Source: Leeuwenhoekiella polynyae
GTDB taxonomy: Bacteria; Bacteroidota; Bacteroidia; Flavobacteriales; Flavobacteriaceae
NCBI RefSeq assembly: GCF_004104075.1
Contig: NZ_QOVK01000019.1
Location: forward strand, 1 to 64,000
Length of the DNA stretch: 64,000 bases
Direction: 5' to 3'
Below are positions 37,201 through 46,381 of the stretch, piece by piece. The first letter of the stretch is position 1. Every line of letters starts with the position of its first letter. The translations under genes were made by a program, and so were the position numbers. The notes beneath the pieces were generated by a model. It did not search any database and was not told the DNA's origin. It was given only the letters and a program-made list of their open reading frames with translations.

Positions 37201-37876
37201 AGTAAATGGCTTATGGTCATTTGATTTCGCTGGGCTTAGTGATCAAGGTTTCCCTACTTTTAACCTGGGGGATGGTGAAGATCCACTAAGAGATATCGAT
37301 TTTCAGGATATCGAAGATATCACAGATTATTTAGTTTATGAAGGCCCTACGCAGGCTAACTTCACAGGAGGACTATCTAATAGTTTTAAGTATAAGAATG
37401 TTGATTTCAGTTTCTTTGTAACATTTGCTCAAGGTAATAAAATTAGACTGGCACCTACATTTAGTGCCGTTTATAATGACTTATCTGTATTTAGCAGAGA
37501 TTTTAATGACAGGTGGTTAATTTCAGGGGATGAAAATGTTACTTCTGTTCCTACTATCCCATCAGGAGCTCAGTTATCTGCTTACGGACAGAATACCTTA
37601 ACAAGAGCTTATAATGCTTATAATTATTCAACACAACGTGTTGCAGATGGTAGTTTTATACGGATGCGTAATATAAGTTTAGGATATAGTTTTACTTCAA
37701 ACGTTTTGAGTAGACTAAACTTAAGTCAGCTACGCGTGTCTGCACAAGCTACAAACCCATTTTTAATCTATTCAGATAGTAAATTAAATGGTCAGGATCC
37801 AGAATTTATAAGATCTGGAGGAGTCGCTCAACCTGTACCAAAACAGTATACAGTTTCACTAAATCTTGCATTTTAA
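34211..37876 (+). CDS. SusC/RagA-family TonB-dependent receptor with STN signalling domain
   Basis: This 1221-residue receptor has an N-terminal extension and signal peptide (about 1-42), an STN domain (about 50-115, SVDDVLKIVKNQTDYNFVYP), and a carboxypeptidase-like domain (about 134-215, with GTSTDFDGKYTI). A TonB box near LDDVIITGF, a SusC plug (about 230-350, with GTFGATPKITIRGSS) and the barrel follow. The STN domain links it to FecR for regulation of its own locus. It forms a lidded importer with the SusD protein encoded next. Ligand unknown. The gene is AT-rich compared with sucAB and polA. Confidence 0.95.
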   Translation: MKENITNKFYTPPRVIFQTTMKIFILLFCTSVLALTPGKSVSQKSRVSFEKDMTISVDDVLKIVKNQTDYNFVYPADMFAGMQNIELSKGDFLLENLLKKVLETSAIDFEVEGEKTIVFSKNQNLGLIQRQIQGIVKDESGMPLPGVTVLVEGASKGTSTDFDGKYTISAQMGEVLVYSYIGFEKKRITVADDSVINVSLQASVESLDDVIITGFQNIKEQVFTGAAQTLKAEDIEIAGVPQVSRLLEGRAAGVTVQNVSGTFGATPKITIRGSSSILGDTKPLWIIDGAIQENIVNVNVNDLASGDANTLLGSAVAGISAADIESIEILKDASASALYGARALNGVIVITTKSGKRNQKTRVNYSVENAVRVVPNYGQFDLLNSQRTIGVYEELSDKGRLNYPLSLQGRYGGVYHILARNINTYNETSGAFGVSNTPEARNRFLQQYELANTDWFKTLFRPSLTQTHSLSFTGGGENSTSYSSISYYTDPGWTVADRVRRLTGNMRNRFFLADDKLIVGTNIQASYRDQNAPGTFNRQNDPVNGTFTRDFDINPFSYALNTSRAIRPYDNNGDLEYVRFNWAPFNIINELEKNTLKINVYDIRLQADLEYKLSKDLKYNFLGTVRYANSTRNHKVREGSNGAEAYRSAETSIVRNQNIFLYSDPSRPNEDPRVVMPYGGILERTDNSITTYTVRNSLNFDKTINDLHTVGLYAAQEYRYNDRYEHRNRNYGVQFGKGNVPFLDPDLFDKLIGEGVDYYSVFETRQREVTFLAKLSYDYDSKYIFNISGNYEGSNRAGRSNSSRWLPTYNASARWNAGQEDFIKKSGWISKLSFRAGYGLIALLADNVSNNLPVFRNALTNRLFSDDRENYITIEDLQNSDLTWEQTRELNIGMNAGFLNNRISLDLDLYTRKGADLIDFVRTSGIGGEFLKLGNNSELLTKGIEAQLTTHNIKTDDFSWDTTLNASYFDQEISKIAQRPNVLDLVDDTGGNVVGKPVNGLWSFDFAGLSDQGFPTFNLGDGEDPLRDIDFQDIEDITDYLVYEGPTQANFTGGLSNSFKYKNVDFSFFVTFAQGNKIRLAPTFSAVYNDLSVFSRDFNDRWLISGDENVTSVPTIPSGAQLSAYGQNTLTRAYNAYNYSTQRVADGSFIRMRNISLGYSFTSNVLSRLNLSQLRVSAQATNPFLIYSDSKLNGQDPEFIRSGGVAQPVPKQYTVSLNLAF

Positions 37877-37886
37877 AAACAACACT

Positions 37887-39383
37887 ATGACTATTAATAC
37901 AAATAAAATTTTAAAGAGTGTGTTCTTCAGTAGTGTATTTCTATGTGTCTCCTGTAATGATGTACTTGATGAAGTTCCAGATAATAGAACAGAAATAGAT
38001 TCAGCTGAAAAAATTGGTGAATTGCTAACTGGAGCTTATCCAGAAGGAGCATATATTCCTTTTTTAGAGCCAAGAACAGATAACGCTGAAGATAAAGGTC
38101 GAGCAGGAGGAGATGAGCGTATAAACAGAGAATCATTTTTTTGGAATGATGTTTTTGATCCAGATAACGATTATCCTTTGAATTATTGGAACTCTGCTTA
38201 TTCTGCGATTGCTCAAGCTAATCAAGCCTTAGTTTCTATTGAAGAATTAAGGAGTTCTGGAATGGAAGATAATCTTGATAAATACGAAGGAGAGGCCTTG
38301 TTAGCACGTTCTTATGCGCATTTTATGTTGTTAAATATTTGGGCTAAGCCTTATGACAGTGCGACAGCAGAAAGTGATTTAGGAATACCTTATGTTGAAG
38401 AGCCAGAAACAGTACTTATTAAAGAGTATGAGAGAGCTTCTGTGGCAGAGGTTTATAGAAATATTGTAGCTGATTTAGAGCGTGGTTTTTTACTAATTGA
38501 AGATGATTATGAGAAAGAAAGTTTTCATTTTACAAAAGAAGCAGCAGCTGCTTTCGCTTCTAGAGTTTATTTACATTTAGGTCAGTGGGATAAAGTAGAA
38601 CAATTTTCAAATTTCGTACTGTCAAGTGATAATATATCTAATCAACTTAGAGATTGGGTGTATTATCGTAGTTTGACCTATAGTCAAATTTCAGCTTTAT
38701 ACAGCTCATCTGATGAGCCTGCTAATTTGTTGGTGGTTTCTGCAGGTTCATTATATGCTAGAAATTTCTTTAGTGCTCGTTATCAATTAGCTCCAGGTCT
38801 TAGTAATGAGCTTTTTTCTAATGGTAACCCTACAGGAGGGGCGTGGGCTTATCCATTATACGGAACTGATCTTGCTTATAATATTCCTAAGTTTTCAGAA
38901 TATTTTAGAGTAACAAATGCAAGTGCGAATATTGGTAATGCATATGTGCAATATGTGTTATTATCTACTGATGAAGTTCTACTGAATTTAGCAGAGGCTA
39001 AAGTGATGCTAGGAAAAGAGTTTGAAGCTTTGGATTATATTAATTTATACTTAAGTAAAAAAACAAGGAATTATAATGCTGGTTTTATTTTATCTCCACA
39101 AAATTTTTCAGACTATTATAGCAATACAAATTTTGAATATAAGCCTTTTTATAATCTTAATCCTGAGCAAATTCCATTTATACATGGTTTGCAGGAGTTA
39201 CGTAGAAGAGAATTTTATGAAGAAGGTCTTAGATGGTTTGATATTAGAAGATTCCATTTGGCTATCAATCATTTAGATACAGAAAACAGAGAGACATTTA
39301 CTTTGGAGAGTGGTGATTTGAGGTATTCTTTACAAATTCCTAACGAAGCGGTTTCATTTGGATTAGAGCCTAATCCAAGATAG
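37887..39383 (+). CDS. SusD/RagB-family surface lipoprotein
   Basis: From ATG 37887 the protein has 498 residues and a lipoprotein signal with FLCVSC (Cys about residue 22). The SusD-like N-terminal region with DVLDEVPDNRTEI follows, then TPR-like helices and the C-terminal SusD family end, RREFYEEGLRWFDIRRFHL. It is the lid and ligand-binding partner of the SusC above, only 10 bases downstream. I rejected a start at 37866, which overlaps the SusC end and adds a non-signal tail. Confidence 0.94.
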   Translation: MTINTNKILKSVFFSSVFLCVSCNDVLDEVPDNRTEIDSAEKIGELLTGAYPEGAYIPFLEPRTDNAEDKGRAGGDERINRESFFWNDVFDPDNDYPLNYWNSAYSAIAQANQALVSIEELRSSGMEDNLDKYEGEALLARSYAHFMLLNIWAKPYDSATAESDLGIPYVEEPETVLIKEYERASVAEVYRNIVADLERGFLLIEDDYEKESFHFTKEAAAAFASRVYLHLGQWDKVEQFSNFVLSSDNISNQLRDWVYYRSLTYSQISALYSSSDEPANLLVVSAGSLYARNFFSARYQLAPGLSNELFSNGNPTGGAWAYPLYGTDLAYNIPKFSEYFRVTNASANIGNAYVQYVLLSTDEVLLNLAEAKVMLGKEFEALDYINLYLSKKTRNYNAGFILSPQNFSDYYSNTNFEYKPFYNLNPEQIPFIHGLQELRRREFYEEGLRWFDIRRFHLAINHLDTENRETFTLESGDLRYSLQIPNEAVSFGLEPNPR

Positions 39384-39409
39384 TAGATTTTAAAAATAAA
39401 CATCTTATT

Positions 39410-40255
39410 ATGAAAAAAATTAGTACACTTTTATTACTGACTCTGCTTCTTATCACTTCGTGTGGAGAGGATGCAGACCCCTTATTGCCTAGTCAACTTG
39501 ATACTTCTACTCCTGATCTTAGTGAGTTGGATAAATACATCAGAGAAGAATTTGTAAAGCCTTATAATATAAGGGTTCAATATGTTTTTGATGAGAATGA
39601 GGTTGCTCAAGAACGTTTTCTAAACCCACCTCGATTAGAAAGTGTAAAGCCTGCCTTGAATATTTTATTAACGGCTTGGATCGCTCCTTACAGTGAAGTT
39701 GCAGGTGCAGATTTTATAAAAAAAATAGCTCCAAGAGAATTTACTTTAATAGGCAGTTATAATACAAATCCTTCAGGAACAATTACTTTAGGGCTTGCTG
39801 AAGCAGGAGCAAAGATTACACTTTTTAATATTGATTATCTCGATTTTACTGATTTGAACAGTATCAATCAGCCGTTGAGAACTGTTCAACATGAATATGG
39901 TCATATTTTAAATCAGACAAGACCTATTGATCCATCTTATAAAGAAATTAATCCTGGAAATTATACTGCCCAATGGTTTAATCGTTCAGATGCTGAAGCT
40001 CGTGAATTAGGATATATAACAGCGTATGCATCCAGTAATTCAGATGAAGATTTTGTGGAAATGATAGCTGAGATGTTAACGCGTACACGAGATGAGTTTG
40101 ATGCTTTAGTGGAGGGTATTATTAACCCTCAGGCAAGAGCTATTATTAGATTGAAGGAAACGTATATAGCTGACTATTATCAGAAAAGTTTTGGTATAGA
40201 TATTTATGAATTACAAGAGGTAGCTCATGAAAAGTCTCAGTCTTTAGTTAATTAA
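39410..40255 (+). CDS. Import-associated zinc metallohydrolase-like lipoprotein
   Basis: The 281-residue protein has a lipoprotein signal (LLITSC, C18) and a gluzincin-type zinc motif H161-E-x-x-H165 in VQHEYGHIL. A possible third ligand is in the DEDFVEMIAEML stretch (about 226-237). This kind of HExxH lipoprotein is known beside SusC/SusD pairs (substrate import-associated zinc metallohydrolases). It may trim a peptide or protein ligand at the cell surface. Gap to susD is 26 bases; gap to the DUF4302 gene is 12 bases. Confidence 0.88.
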   Translation: MKKISTLLLLTLLLITSCGEDADPLLPSQLDTSTPDLSELDKYIREEFVKPYNIRVQYVFDENEVAQERFLNPPRLESVKPALNILLTAWIAPYSEVAGADFIKKIAPREFTLIGSYNTNPSGTITLGLAEAGAKITLFNIDYLDFTDLNSINQPLRTVQHEYGHILNQTRPIDPSYKEINPGNYTAQWFNRSDAEARELGYITAYASSNSDEDFVEMIAEMLTRTRDEFDALVEGIINPQARAIIRLKETYIADYYQKSFGIDIYELQEVAHEKSQSLVN

Positions 40256-40267
40256 ATTAGAAATCAC

Positions 40268-41668
40268 ATGAAACTAAAAAATACATTATATAAAATAATT
40301 TTCATTTTTGTGATGCTCGTTGTTGTAGCATCTTGTGAAAATGATGATGATACTGTCTTTGATCAAACCCCTACTGAAAGAAAGAATGCAAGTAGAGCAG
40401 AATTAGAAAATTTATTACAGGCATCTGATGGATTTAAGGTTATTTACTTTCCTAAAGATTCTGAATATGGAGGGTTCCTATTTTATATGGCTTTTGATGA
40501 AAGTGGTAATGTAGAGATGATTTCGAATATAGATGATGAGGATTCATTTGGAACAAGCCAATATGAAGTACGTTCGGTATCTGCTACTGAGTTGGTTTTT
40601 ACAACACCTAATTCTATTCATAAACTAAGTGATAATCGTACTTCTGGTTTAATAGGAACTGGTTATGAAGGTCATTCACATTTTCAATTCAATACCGTAG
40701 GAGAAGGTGATTCTTTGGTATTTAGTGATTTGCGTAGTGAAGGCAGTTTGGTTTTTGAGCCTGTTGGGCAAGATGTAATTGATAATGCAATAGATTTAAT
40801 AGCAGCTTCTAGGGAGAATAGATCAAAATTAGCAAGTAGTGAGAAAAGCTCAGTTTTTCAAACATTAAAATTTGAAGTGGACGGTGATGAAGCAGAGTAC
40901 GATCTTAATTTTGACATTTTGAAGCAATTTGCTGAGCCATTTGGTGTTACTGAGGAAAGTCCATTTGGAGGTAGTTACGACGAGTTTGGTATTGCATTTA
41001 CAGAAGAGGGGTTGATCGTGAGTCCAGCCGTTAGTTATGGCGGGATTGAATTTAAGGAGTTTACGTATGATGAAGAAGAAGATAATTTTAAATCTGAAGT
41101 GAATGGCAATACCGCAATTATAGGTAAAGCTGATAGGCCTGGGTTTATTACAGATGATTATAAAGATATCCTGGATAAGGATGGTGGTTTTCCGATATTT
41201 GGATATCGTCCTTATAGCTGGGGTGATAACGCACTTACCTCTTCAGGATTTAATGCGCTTTGGAATCAAGTTGATGCTAACTTGGCTAATTTGGGAGGTG
41301 GCTTTATGTTGGAGGATTTTCAGTTTAATATGAGTAATGTTGAAGATGGGGGTTGTGAATCTTATTTGCTATTATTCTTTAGAAGATTGTCTGATGGGGG
41401 AGTATTCAGAGCTGATTTTTGTTTTTCGGAGGCAACCGTTGTTGATAAAGTTATATTCATGGAATACGAAGGAGCAGCATCGGGGAATGCAGCTTATATT
41501 GAAGCTGACGTAATGCCTTTGTTGAACTTTTTTGCCAGTGAAAAAGGTCTTGTGTCAACTCTAGAAGGGTCTTTTTCAAGTAATTTAGTTAATTATACCA
41601 ATGAGTCAGGGACTTTTACAAGCTTAGACAATCCGTCTCAGCGTGTTTATGTCTTGTATTTTAATTGA
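40268..41668 (+). CDS. DUF4302-type lipoprotein
   Basis: This 466-residue lipoprotein (VVVASC, Cys about residue 23) opens with D-x-T-P-x-E-R. Two related parts follow, the first around the GGFLFYMAFDESGNVEMIS stretch. It fits the DUF4302 family, which co-occurs with HExxH lipoproteins and SusC/SusD. No enzymatic motif is seen; a binding role at the cell surface is inferred. It is the last gene of the sigma-FecR-SusCD locus, and a strong terminator follows. Confidence 0.85.
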   Translation: MKLKNTLYKIIFIFVMLVVVASCENDDDTVFDQTPTERKNASRAELENLLQASDGFKVIYFPKDSEYGGFLFYMAFDESGNVEMISNIDDEDSFGTSQYEVRSVSATELVFTTPNSIHKLSDNRTSGLIGTGYEGHSHFQFNTVGEGDSLVFSDLRSEGSLVFEPVGQDVIDNAIDLIAASRENRSKLASSEKSSVFQTLKFEVDGDEAEYDLNFDILKQFAEPFGVTEESPFGGSYDEFGIAFTEEGLIVSPAVSYGGIEFKEFTYDEEEDNFKSEVNGNTAIIGKADRPGFITDDYKDILDKDGGFPIFGYRPYSWGDNALTSSGFNALWNQVDANLANLGGGFMLEDFQFNMSNVEDGGCESYLLLFFRRLSDGGVFRADFCFSEATVVDKVIFMEYEGAASGNAAYIEADVMPLLNFFASEKGLVSTLEGSFSSNLVNYTNESGTFTSLDNPSQRVYVLYFN

Positions 41669-41691
41669 TTAAACATCTTAAAACTTTATGT

Positions 41692-41731
41692 AAAGCAGCC
41701 TTATTCAACCTGAATAAGGCTGCTTTTTTTG
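41692..41731 (+). terminator. Terminator of the ECF-FecR-SusCD locus
   Basis: A perfect 16-bp stem (41692-41707 with 41711-41726) with a three-base loop is followed by a run of T. It is one of the strongest hairpins in the window. Confidence 0.95.
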
Positions 41732-41790
41732 TTCTTGGTGTAAAGCAAAAATGTCTGAGATTTAAAAACGCATATCAAAAGACTAATTCC

Positions 41791-41798
41791 TATTTTTG
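41791..41798 (+). promoter_or_regulatory. -7 promoter element of polA
   Basis: TATTTTTG matches TAnnTTTG. It lies 33 bases before the ATG at 41832 and rules out starts further upstream. Confidence 0.55.
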
Positions 41799-41831
41799 GA
41801 ATTCAATTCCAGAATCAAACACATTCCCGAT

Positions 41832-44678
41832 ATGTCGACTCAAAAACGCTTATTTCTTTTAGACGCTTATGCTTTAATTTTTCGAGGCTATTATGCCCTA
41901 ATTAAAAATCCGAGAGTAAATTCAAAAGGGCAGGACACCTCTGCGGTAATGGGCTTTGTGAATTCACTTTTTGATGTGATCAAACGGGAGAAACCCGATC
42001 ATCTTGCCGTGGCTTTTGATAAGGGCGGAAGCTCAGAACGCGTGGAACTATACGAGGAGTATAAAGCCAATCGTGATGAAACCCCAGAGGCTATCCGTAT
42101 AGCCGTGCCTATTATTCAGCAAATCTTGAAGGCAATGCATGTGCCCTGTATAGAGATTGAAGGAGTAGAAGCTGATGATTTGATTGGTACATTGGCAAAA
42201 CAAGCTGAAAAAGAAGGTTATCAGGTTTTTATGGTAACGCCAGATAAAGATTATGCGCAGTTGGTTTCTGAAAATATTTTTATGTACAAACCGGCCCGAA
42301 TGGGTAACGGCATTGAGATCTGGGGAATTCCTGAAGTGCAAAAACGTTTTGAGGTGGAACGCCCGGAACAGGTGATTGACTACCTGGGGATGATGGGTGA
42401 TGCTTCAGATAATATTCCGGGGCTTCCGGGAGTGGGGGATAAAACGGCTAAAAAATTCATCAAGCAATATGGTGGTTTAGAAGGTTTACTGGCGCATACC
42501 GATGAGCTGAAAGGCAAGATGAAGGAGAAGGTGATTGAGAATGCTGAGCTAGGAAGACTTTCCCGAAAGCTGGCAACGATTATGACCGACTGTGATGTAG
42601 AATTTCACGCAGAGTCTTATGAGCTTTCTCAGCCTGACGCAGATAAAGTACAGGAGATCTTTGATGAGTTGGAGTTTAGAAGATTGAAAGATCAATTTAT
42701 CAAAATATTTTCTGGTGAAGCTGATAGCGACACTGGCGCTGCGGTAAGCGGAACAGAAACGGCTAAAAAGTTAGTAAGTTCATCTGAAAAAGCGGCAAAT
42801 GCAGGAGCAGGGCAATACAATCTTTTTGGAGGAGACGACACCGAGATTGAAGAACGTAACACGCGAAAAACCATTAAAGATACCGAGCATTTTTACCAAA
42901 GTGTTGCTCCCGGAATGGCGATGAAGCTTTTTATCAAAAACCTGATGAAGCAAACTTCGGTTTGTTTTGATACGGAAACAACTGATCTGGATCCTTTGAA
43001 AGCAAACTTGGTAGGAATTGCATTTAGTTGGGAAAAGACTAAAGGCTTTTACATTCCGTTTCCGTCGGAACAAGAAGAAGCACAAAAATTGATTGAAGAG
43101 CTGCGTCCCTTTTTTGAGGATGAAAATATTGAGAAAATAGGGCAAAACTTAAAGTACGACATCAAAGTTTTGGCTAAGTACGGTGTTGCCGTGAAAGGCA
43201 AACTCTTTGATACGATGATTGCGCATTACCTGATCAACCCCGATATGCGTCACAATATGGATGTGCTAGCCGAAACCTATCTGAATTACACGCCGGTTTC
43301 CATTGAAGAGCTTATTGGTAAAAAAGGCAAGAACCAAAAATCAATGGCCGATGTGCCGGTTGAAGAGCAAACCGAATATGCCGTAGAAGATGCCGATGTG
43401 ACCCTTCAGCTTAAGAAGCATTTTGAAAAAGAAATGGGAGATGCTAATACGCAAAAATTGTTTGATGAGATTGAAATTCCGTTGGTGCAGGTTCTGGCCG
43501 ATATGGAGCTTGAAGGCATTAATCTGGATCAGGAATTTTTAGGGAGTCTCGCAGAAGCCCTTAATAGTGATATTCTTTCGCTGGAAGAAAAAATTTATAA
43601 AGAAGCAGGAGAAGAATTTAATATCGGTTCGCCGAAACAGTTGGGAGAAATCCTGTTTGACAAATTAAAACTGGTCAATAAACCCAAGAAAACCCGTACC
43701 GGGCAGTATTCAACTGCAGAAGATGTGTTGTCTTATCTGGCTCCCGATCACGAGATCATTCAGCATGTTTTGGATTATCGTGGACTGTCAAAATTAAAAA
43801 GCACTTATGTAGATGCGTTGCCTACTCAGGTTGATCCCAACACGGGTCGCGTGCATACCGATTATATGCAAACAGTCGCGGCTACCGGGCGGTTGAGTTC
43901 AAACAATCCGAATTTGCAGAATATACCCATTCGTACCGAGCGGGGTCGGCAGGTGCGTAAAGCGTTTGTTCCGCGCAATGAAGACTATGTCTTACTCGCT
44001 GCCGATTATTCGCAGATTGAACTGCGTATCATCGCGGCGTTGAGTCAGGAGGAAACGATGATGCAGGCCTTTAAGGATGGTGAGGATATTCACGCGTCAA
44101 CAGCGGCCAAAGTGTTTAATGTGCCGCTTGATGAAGTGACCCGCGAGCAGCGTAGTAATGCCAAGACCGTGAATTTTGGGATTATTTACGGGGTTTCGGC
44201 TTTTGGACTCAGCAATCAAACCGATTTGTCCCGAGGCGAATCAAAAGATCTGATCGATACCTATTATAAAACCTATCCGAAACTGCGTAACTACATGAGT
44301 GAGCAGGTAGATTTTGCCCGTGATAACGGGTATGTTTCTACCGTTTTAGGACGTCGCCGGTATTTAAAAGACATTAATAGTGGCAATGCTGTGGTGCGGG
44401 GTGCCGCAGAGCGGAATGCGGTAAACGCACCTATACAGGGTAGTGCTGCAGATATCATCAAGATCGCGATGATCAACATTCACAAAAAACTGAAGGCTGA
44501 AAAACTGAAGACTAAAATGTTGCTTCAGGTGCATGATGAATTGGTCTTTGATGTCTACAAACCCGAACTGGAAGACGTCAAAAAAATGATCAAATCAGAA
44601 ATGGAAAATGCCTTTAAAATGGATGTTCCGTTAGATGTTGAGTTAGGAGTAGGGGAAAACTGGCTAGAGGCGCATTAA
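41832..44678 (+). CDS. polA: DNA polymerase I
   Basis: This 948-residue protein has all three PolA parts. The 5'-3' exonuclease is at about 1-300 (LFLLDAYALIFRGYYALI; DNIPGLPGVGDKTAKKF). The 3'-5' proofreading domain has intact ExoI residues D380 and E382 in FDTETTDLD. The polymerase has motif A DYSQIELR (D725) and motif C VHDELVFD (D902). Proofreading therefore looks active, unlike in many bacterial PolAs where it is lost. ATG 41832 is used because an earlier in-frame TTG lies in the promoter. It replaces RNA primers and fills repair gaps. A bidirectional terminator follows. Confidence 0.97.
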   Translation: MSTQKRLFLLDAYALIFRGYYALIKNPRVNSKGQDTSAVMGFVNSLFDVIKREKPDHLAVAFDKGGSSERVELYEEYKANRDETPEAIRIAVPIIQQILKAMHVPCIEIEGVEADDLIGTLAKQAEKEGYQVFMVTPDKDYAQLVSENIFMYKPARMGNGIEIWGIPEVQKRFEVERPEQVIDYLGMMGDASDNIPGLPGVGDKTAKKFIKQYGGLEGLLAHTDELKGKMKEKVIENAELGRLSRKLATIMTDCDVEFHAESYELSQPDADKVQEIFDELEFRRLKDQFIKIFSGEADSDTGAAVSGTETAKKLVSSSEKAANAGAGQYNLFGGDDTEIEERNTRKTIKDTEHFYQSVAPGMAMKLFIKNLMKQTSVCFDTETTDLDPLKANLVGIAFSWEKTKGFYIPFPSEQEEAQKLIEELRPFFEDENIEKIGQNLKYDIKVLAKYGVAVKGKLFDTMIAHYLINPDMRHNMDVLAETYLNYTPVSIEELIGKKGKNQKSMADVPVEEQTEYAVEDADVTLQLKKHFEKEMGDANTQKLFDEIEIPLVQVLADMELEGINLDQEFLGSLAEALNSDILSLEEKIYKEAGEEFNIGSPKQLGEILFDKLKLVNKPKKTRTGQYSTAEDVLSYLAPDHEIIQHVLDYRGLSKLKSTYVDALPTQVDPNTGRVHTDYMQTVAATGRLSSNNPNLQNIPIRTERGRQVRKAFVPRNEDYVLLAADYSQIELRIIAALSQEETMMQAFKDGEDIHASTAAKVFNVPLDEVTREQRSNAKTVNFGIIYGVSAFGLSNQTDLSRGESKDLIDTYYKTYPKLRNYMSEQVDFARDNGYVSTVLGRRRYLKDINSGNAVVRGAAERNAVNAPIQGSAADIIKIAMINIHKKLKAEKLKTKMLLQVHDELVFDVYKPELEDVKKMIKSEMENAFKMDVPLDVELGVGENWLEAH

Positions 44679-44696
44679 TTAAAAACTTCACTAAAG

Positions 44697-44734
44697 TAAA
44701 AACCCGTTTAGCATTTGCTAAACGGGTTTTTTTG
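44697..44734. terminator. Bidirectional terminator between polA and SusD gene
   Basis: A perfect 13-bp stem (44701-44713 with 44716-44728) has a tiny loop, an A-run to the left and a T-run to the right. It serves polA and the minus-strand SusC/SusD operon. Confidence 0.93.
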
Positions 44735-44772
44735 GCTAGTTTAAAAAATCTATAAAATCAAAATCGGAATTT

Positions 44773-46371
44773 TTACCATCCAGGATTCTGTTGAGCAGCA
44801 AGGGTAGGGTTGTTATTTGTTTCTTGTTGAGGGATAGGCCACAAAAATCTAAAATCGTTGTAAGGCACTGCGTCAACTCCTAAAGGACCGTCATATGCAG
44901 TTCCTAGAGTGTAAAGCGCTTCTGCAGGAGTTCCGTTTGCAACTTTTGCAGGAATACCACTTACAGGAGCTAAGTTGTCGTTTTGTAAACGGTGAATGTC
45001 TGGCCAGCGTCTTCCTTCCATTACAAATTCGATTCTACGTTCTGTTATAATAGCGTTAACCAAAGAGGCAGGTGTGGTGAAATCTGCGGCGACATATGCC
45101 TGAGTTTCAGGATTTGCAAGTGAACGATTTCTAACAGCATTAAGTGAACTGAGAGCTGCACTTGTATTTGCAGGACTCAATCTTGTATAAGCCTCAGCCA
45201 TATTCAAAAGAACTTCAGCATAACGTATAACGGGAGCAGGATCAGTATAATTTGTAGCATCTTTATACTTGTTTGTGTAAATCACTCCTGAAGTTGTGCT
45301 TATTAAACCGCCTTCGGTTCTGCGCTCATCATCTGTAAGCCAAGCTGGGTTTCTCCAGATAATAGGGCTAACTACTACCAGACCTCTTCTGTTGTATTGA
45401 GAAGCTAAAGCAGCATTCACACCTGGATTGTTGTTTTCAGAATGTTCCATCGAGAATACAGATTCTGTGTTGTCATAACCGGAAGAGAACGTAGTATTGG
45501 GATCGGCAGGTAGCGTATAAACTGTATTCAGTTTCATTCCTTCTGTAATTACCATCTGCCAGTTTCTCATATGTAAATAAGCTCTTGTTTTAAAGGCTAT
45601 TGCGGCTTCTTTTGTAGCACGAACAATACCTCCTCGTATAGAGCCCTCTTCACTTGCCCGGTCTGCTTTGCTTAGTAAATCATCTTCGGCATCATCAAAA
45701 TCCTGAATTATTCTTTGATAACACTCAGCAACTGTATTTCGACCTTGTGCTTGTGCTAAATCCAAAGATTCTGCGGTTTGAATAGCAAAATCTCTATAAG
45801 GCACTCCAAGGTGGCTTGCATCAGGAGTATCATTATAGGGTCTTGCAAAATGGAATAATAGTTCTAAATGCGCTGCGGCTCTAAAGAATTTAGCTTGAGC
45901 TATATAATCTGTAGCAACTTCACTGGTTATAATACCATTATCTAAAGCTGCCTGTACGCCTTCAATAACAATGTTAGCGCGATTAATGAGACGATATGTG
46001 TCGCTCCAGTAGTATACGTTATTGGCAGTTGTAGGGTCGTATGTTGCTGTATACGTAAGTTGGTAAAAAGTAGCAACGTTTACTACGTCTTCACCACGAT
46101 TATCGCCTTGTTGTACAAATGCTGCTCCAAATGGATATCCTCTCCCAGCACCTGTGTATACGCCAATCTCTGCTGCATTATAAAGACCAGTTACAGATAG
46201 CTTTACTAGATCTGCTGTAGAAAATGCTGCATTTTCTGAAATAGAGTTATAAGGTTCTAGATCCAACACATTGCCCTCATTACAAGAGTTTAATGTGAAA
46301 CTGAAGCTCGATACTGATAGTAAAACAAATGCTGCTTTACTTCTAAAATTTGTTTTGATATTTAATTTCAT
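44773..46371 (-). CDS. SusD/RagB-family surface lipoprotein (second pair)
   Basis: The 532-residue protein has a lipoprotein signal with FTLNSC (Cys about residue 30) and the SusD start LDLEPYNSISENAAF. TPR-like helices follow (AQAKFFRAAAHLELLFHF), and the C-terminal family signature is ERRIEFVMEGRRWPDIHRL. It is the binding lid for the SusC encoded 10 bases upstream in the operon. No glycosidase, protease or regulator gene follows it, so the ligand cannot be guessed. Confidence 0.95.
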   Translation of the reverse strand: MKLNIKTNFRSKAAFVLLSVSSFSFTLNSCNEGNVLDLEPYNSISENAAFSTADLVKLSVTGLYNAAEIGVYTGAGRGYPFGAAFVQQGDNRGEDVVNVATFYQLTYTATYDPTTANNVYYWSDTYRLINRANIVIEGVQAALDNGIITSEVATDYIAQAKFFRAAAHLELLFHFARPYNDTPDASHLGVPYRDFAIQTAESLDLAQAQGRNTVAECYQRIIQDFDDAEDDLLSKADRASEEGSIRGGIVRATKEAAIAFKTRAYLHMRNWQMVITEGMKLNTVYTLPADPNTTFSSGYDNTESVFSMEHSENNNPGVNAALASQYNRRGLVVVSPIIWRNPAWLTDDERRTEGGLISTTSGVIYTNKYKDATNYTDPAPVIRYAEVLLNMAEAYTRLSPANTSAALSSLNAVRNRSLANPETQAYVAADFTTPASLVNAIITERRIEFVMEGRRWPDIHRLQNDNLAPVSGIPAKVANGTPAEALYTLGTAYDGPLGVDAVPYNDFRFLWPIPQQETNNNPTLAAQQNPGW

Positions 46372-46381
46372 TTGTTTCTAA

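Noticed and set aside
41796-41831. Upstream extension of polA
   Set aside because: It starts at a TTG inside the TATTTTTG promoter element; MSTQKRLFLLDAY at 41832 is the normal PolA start.
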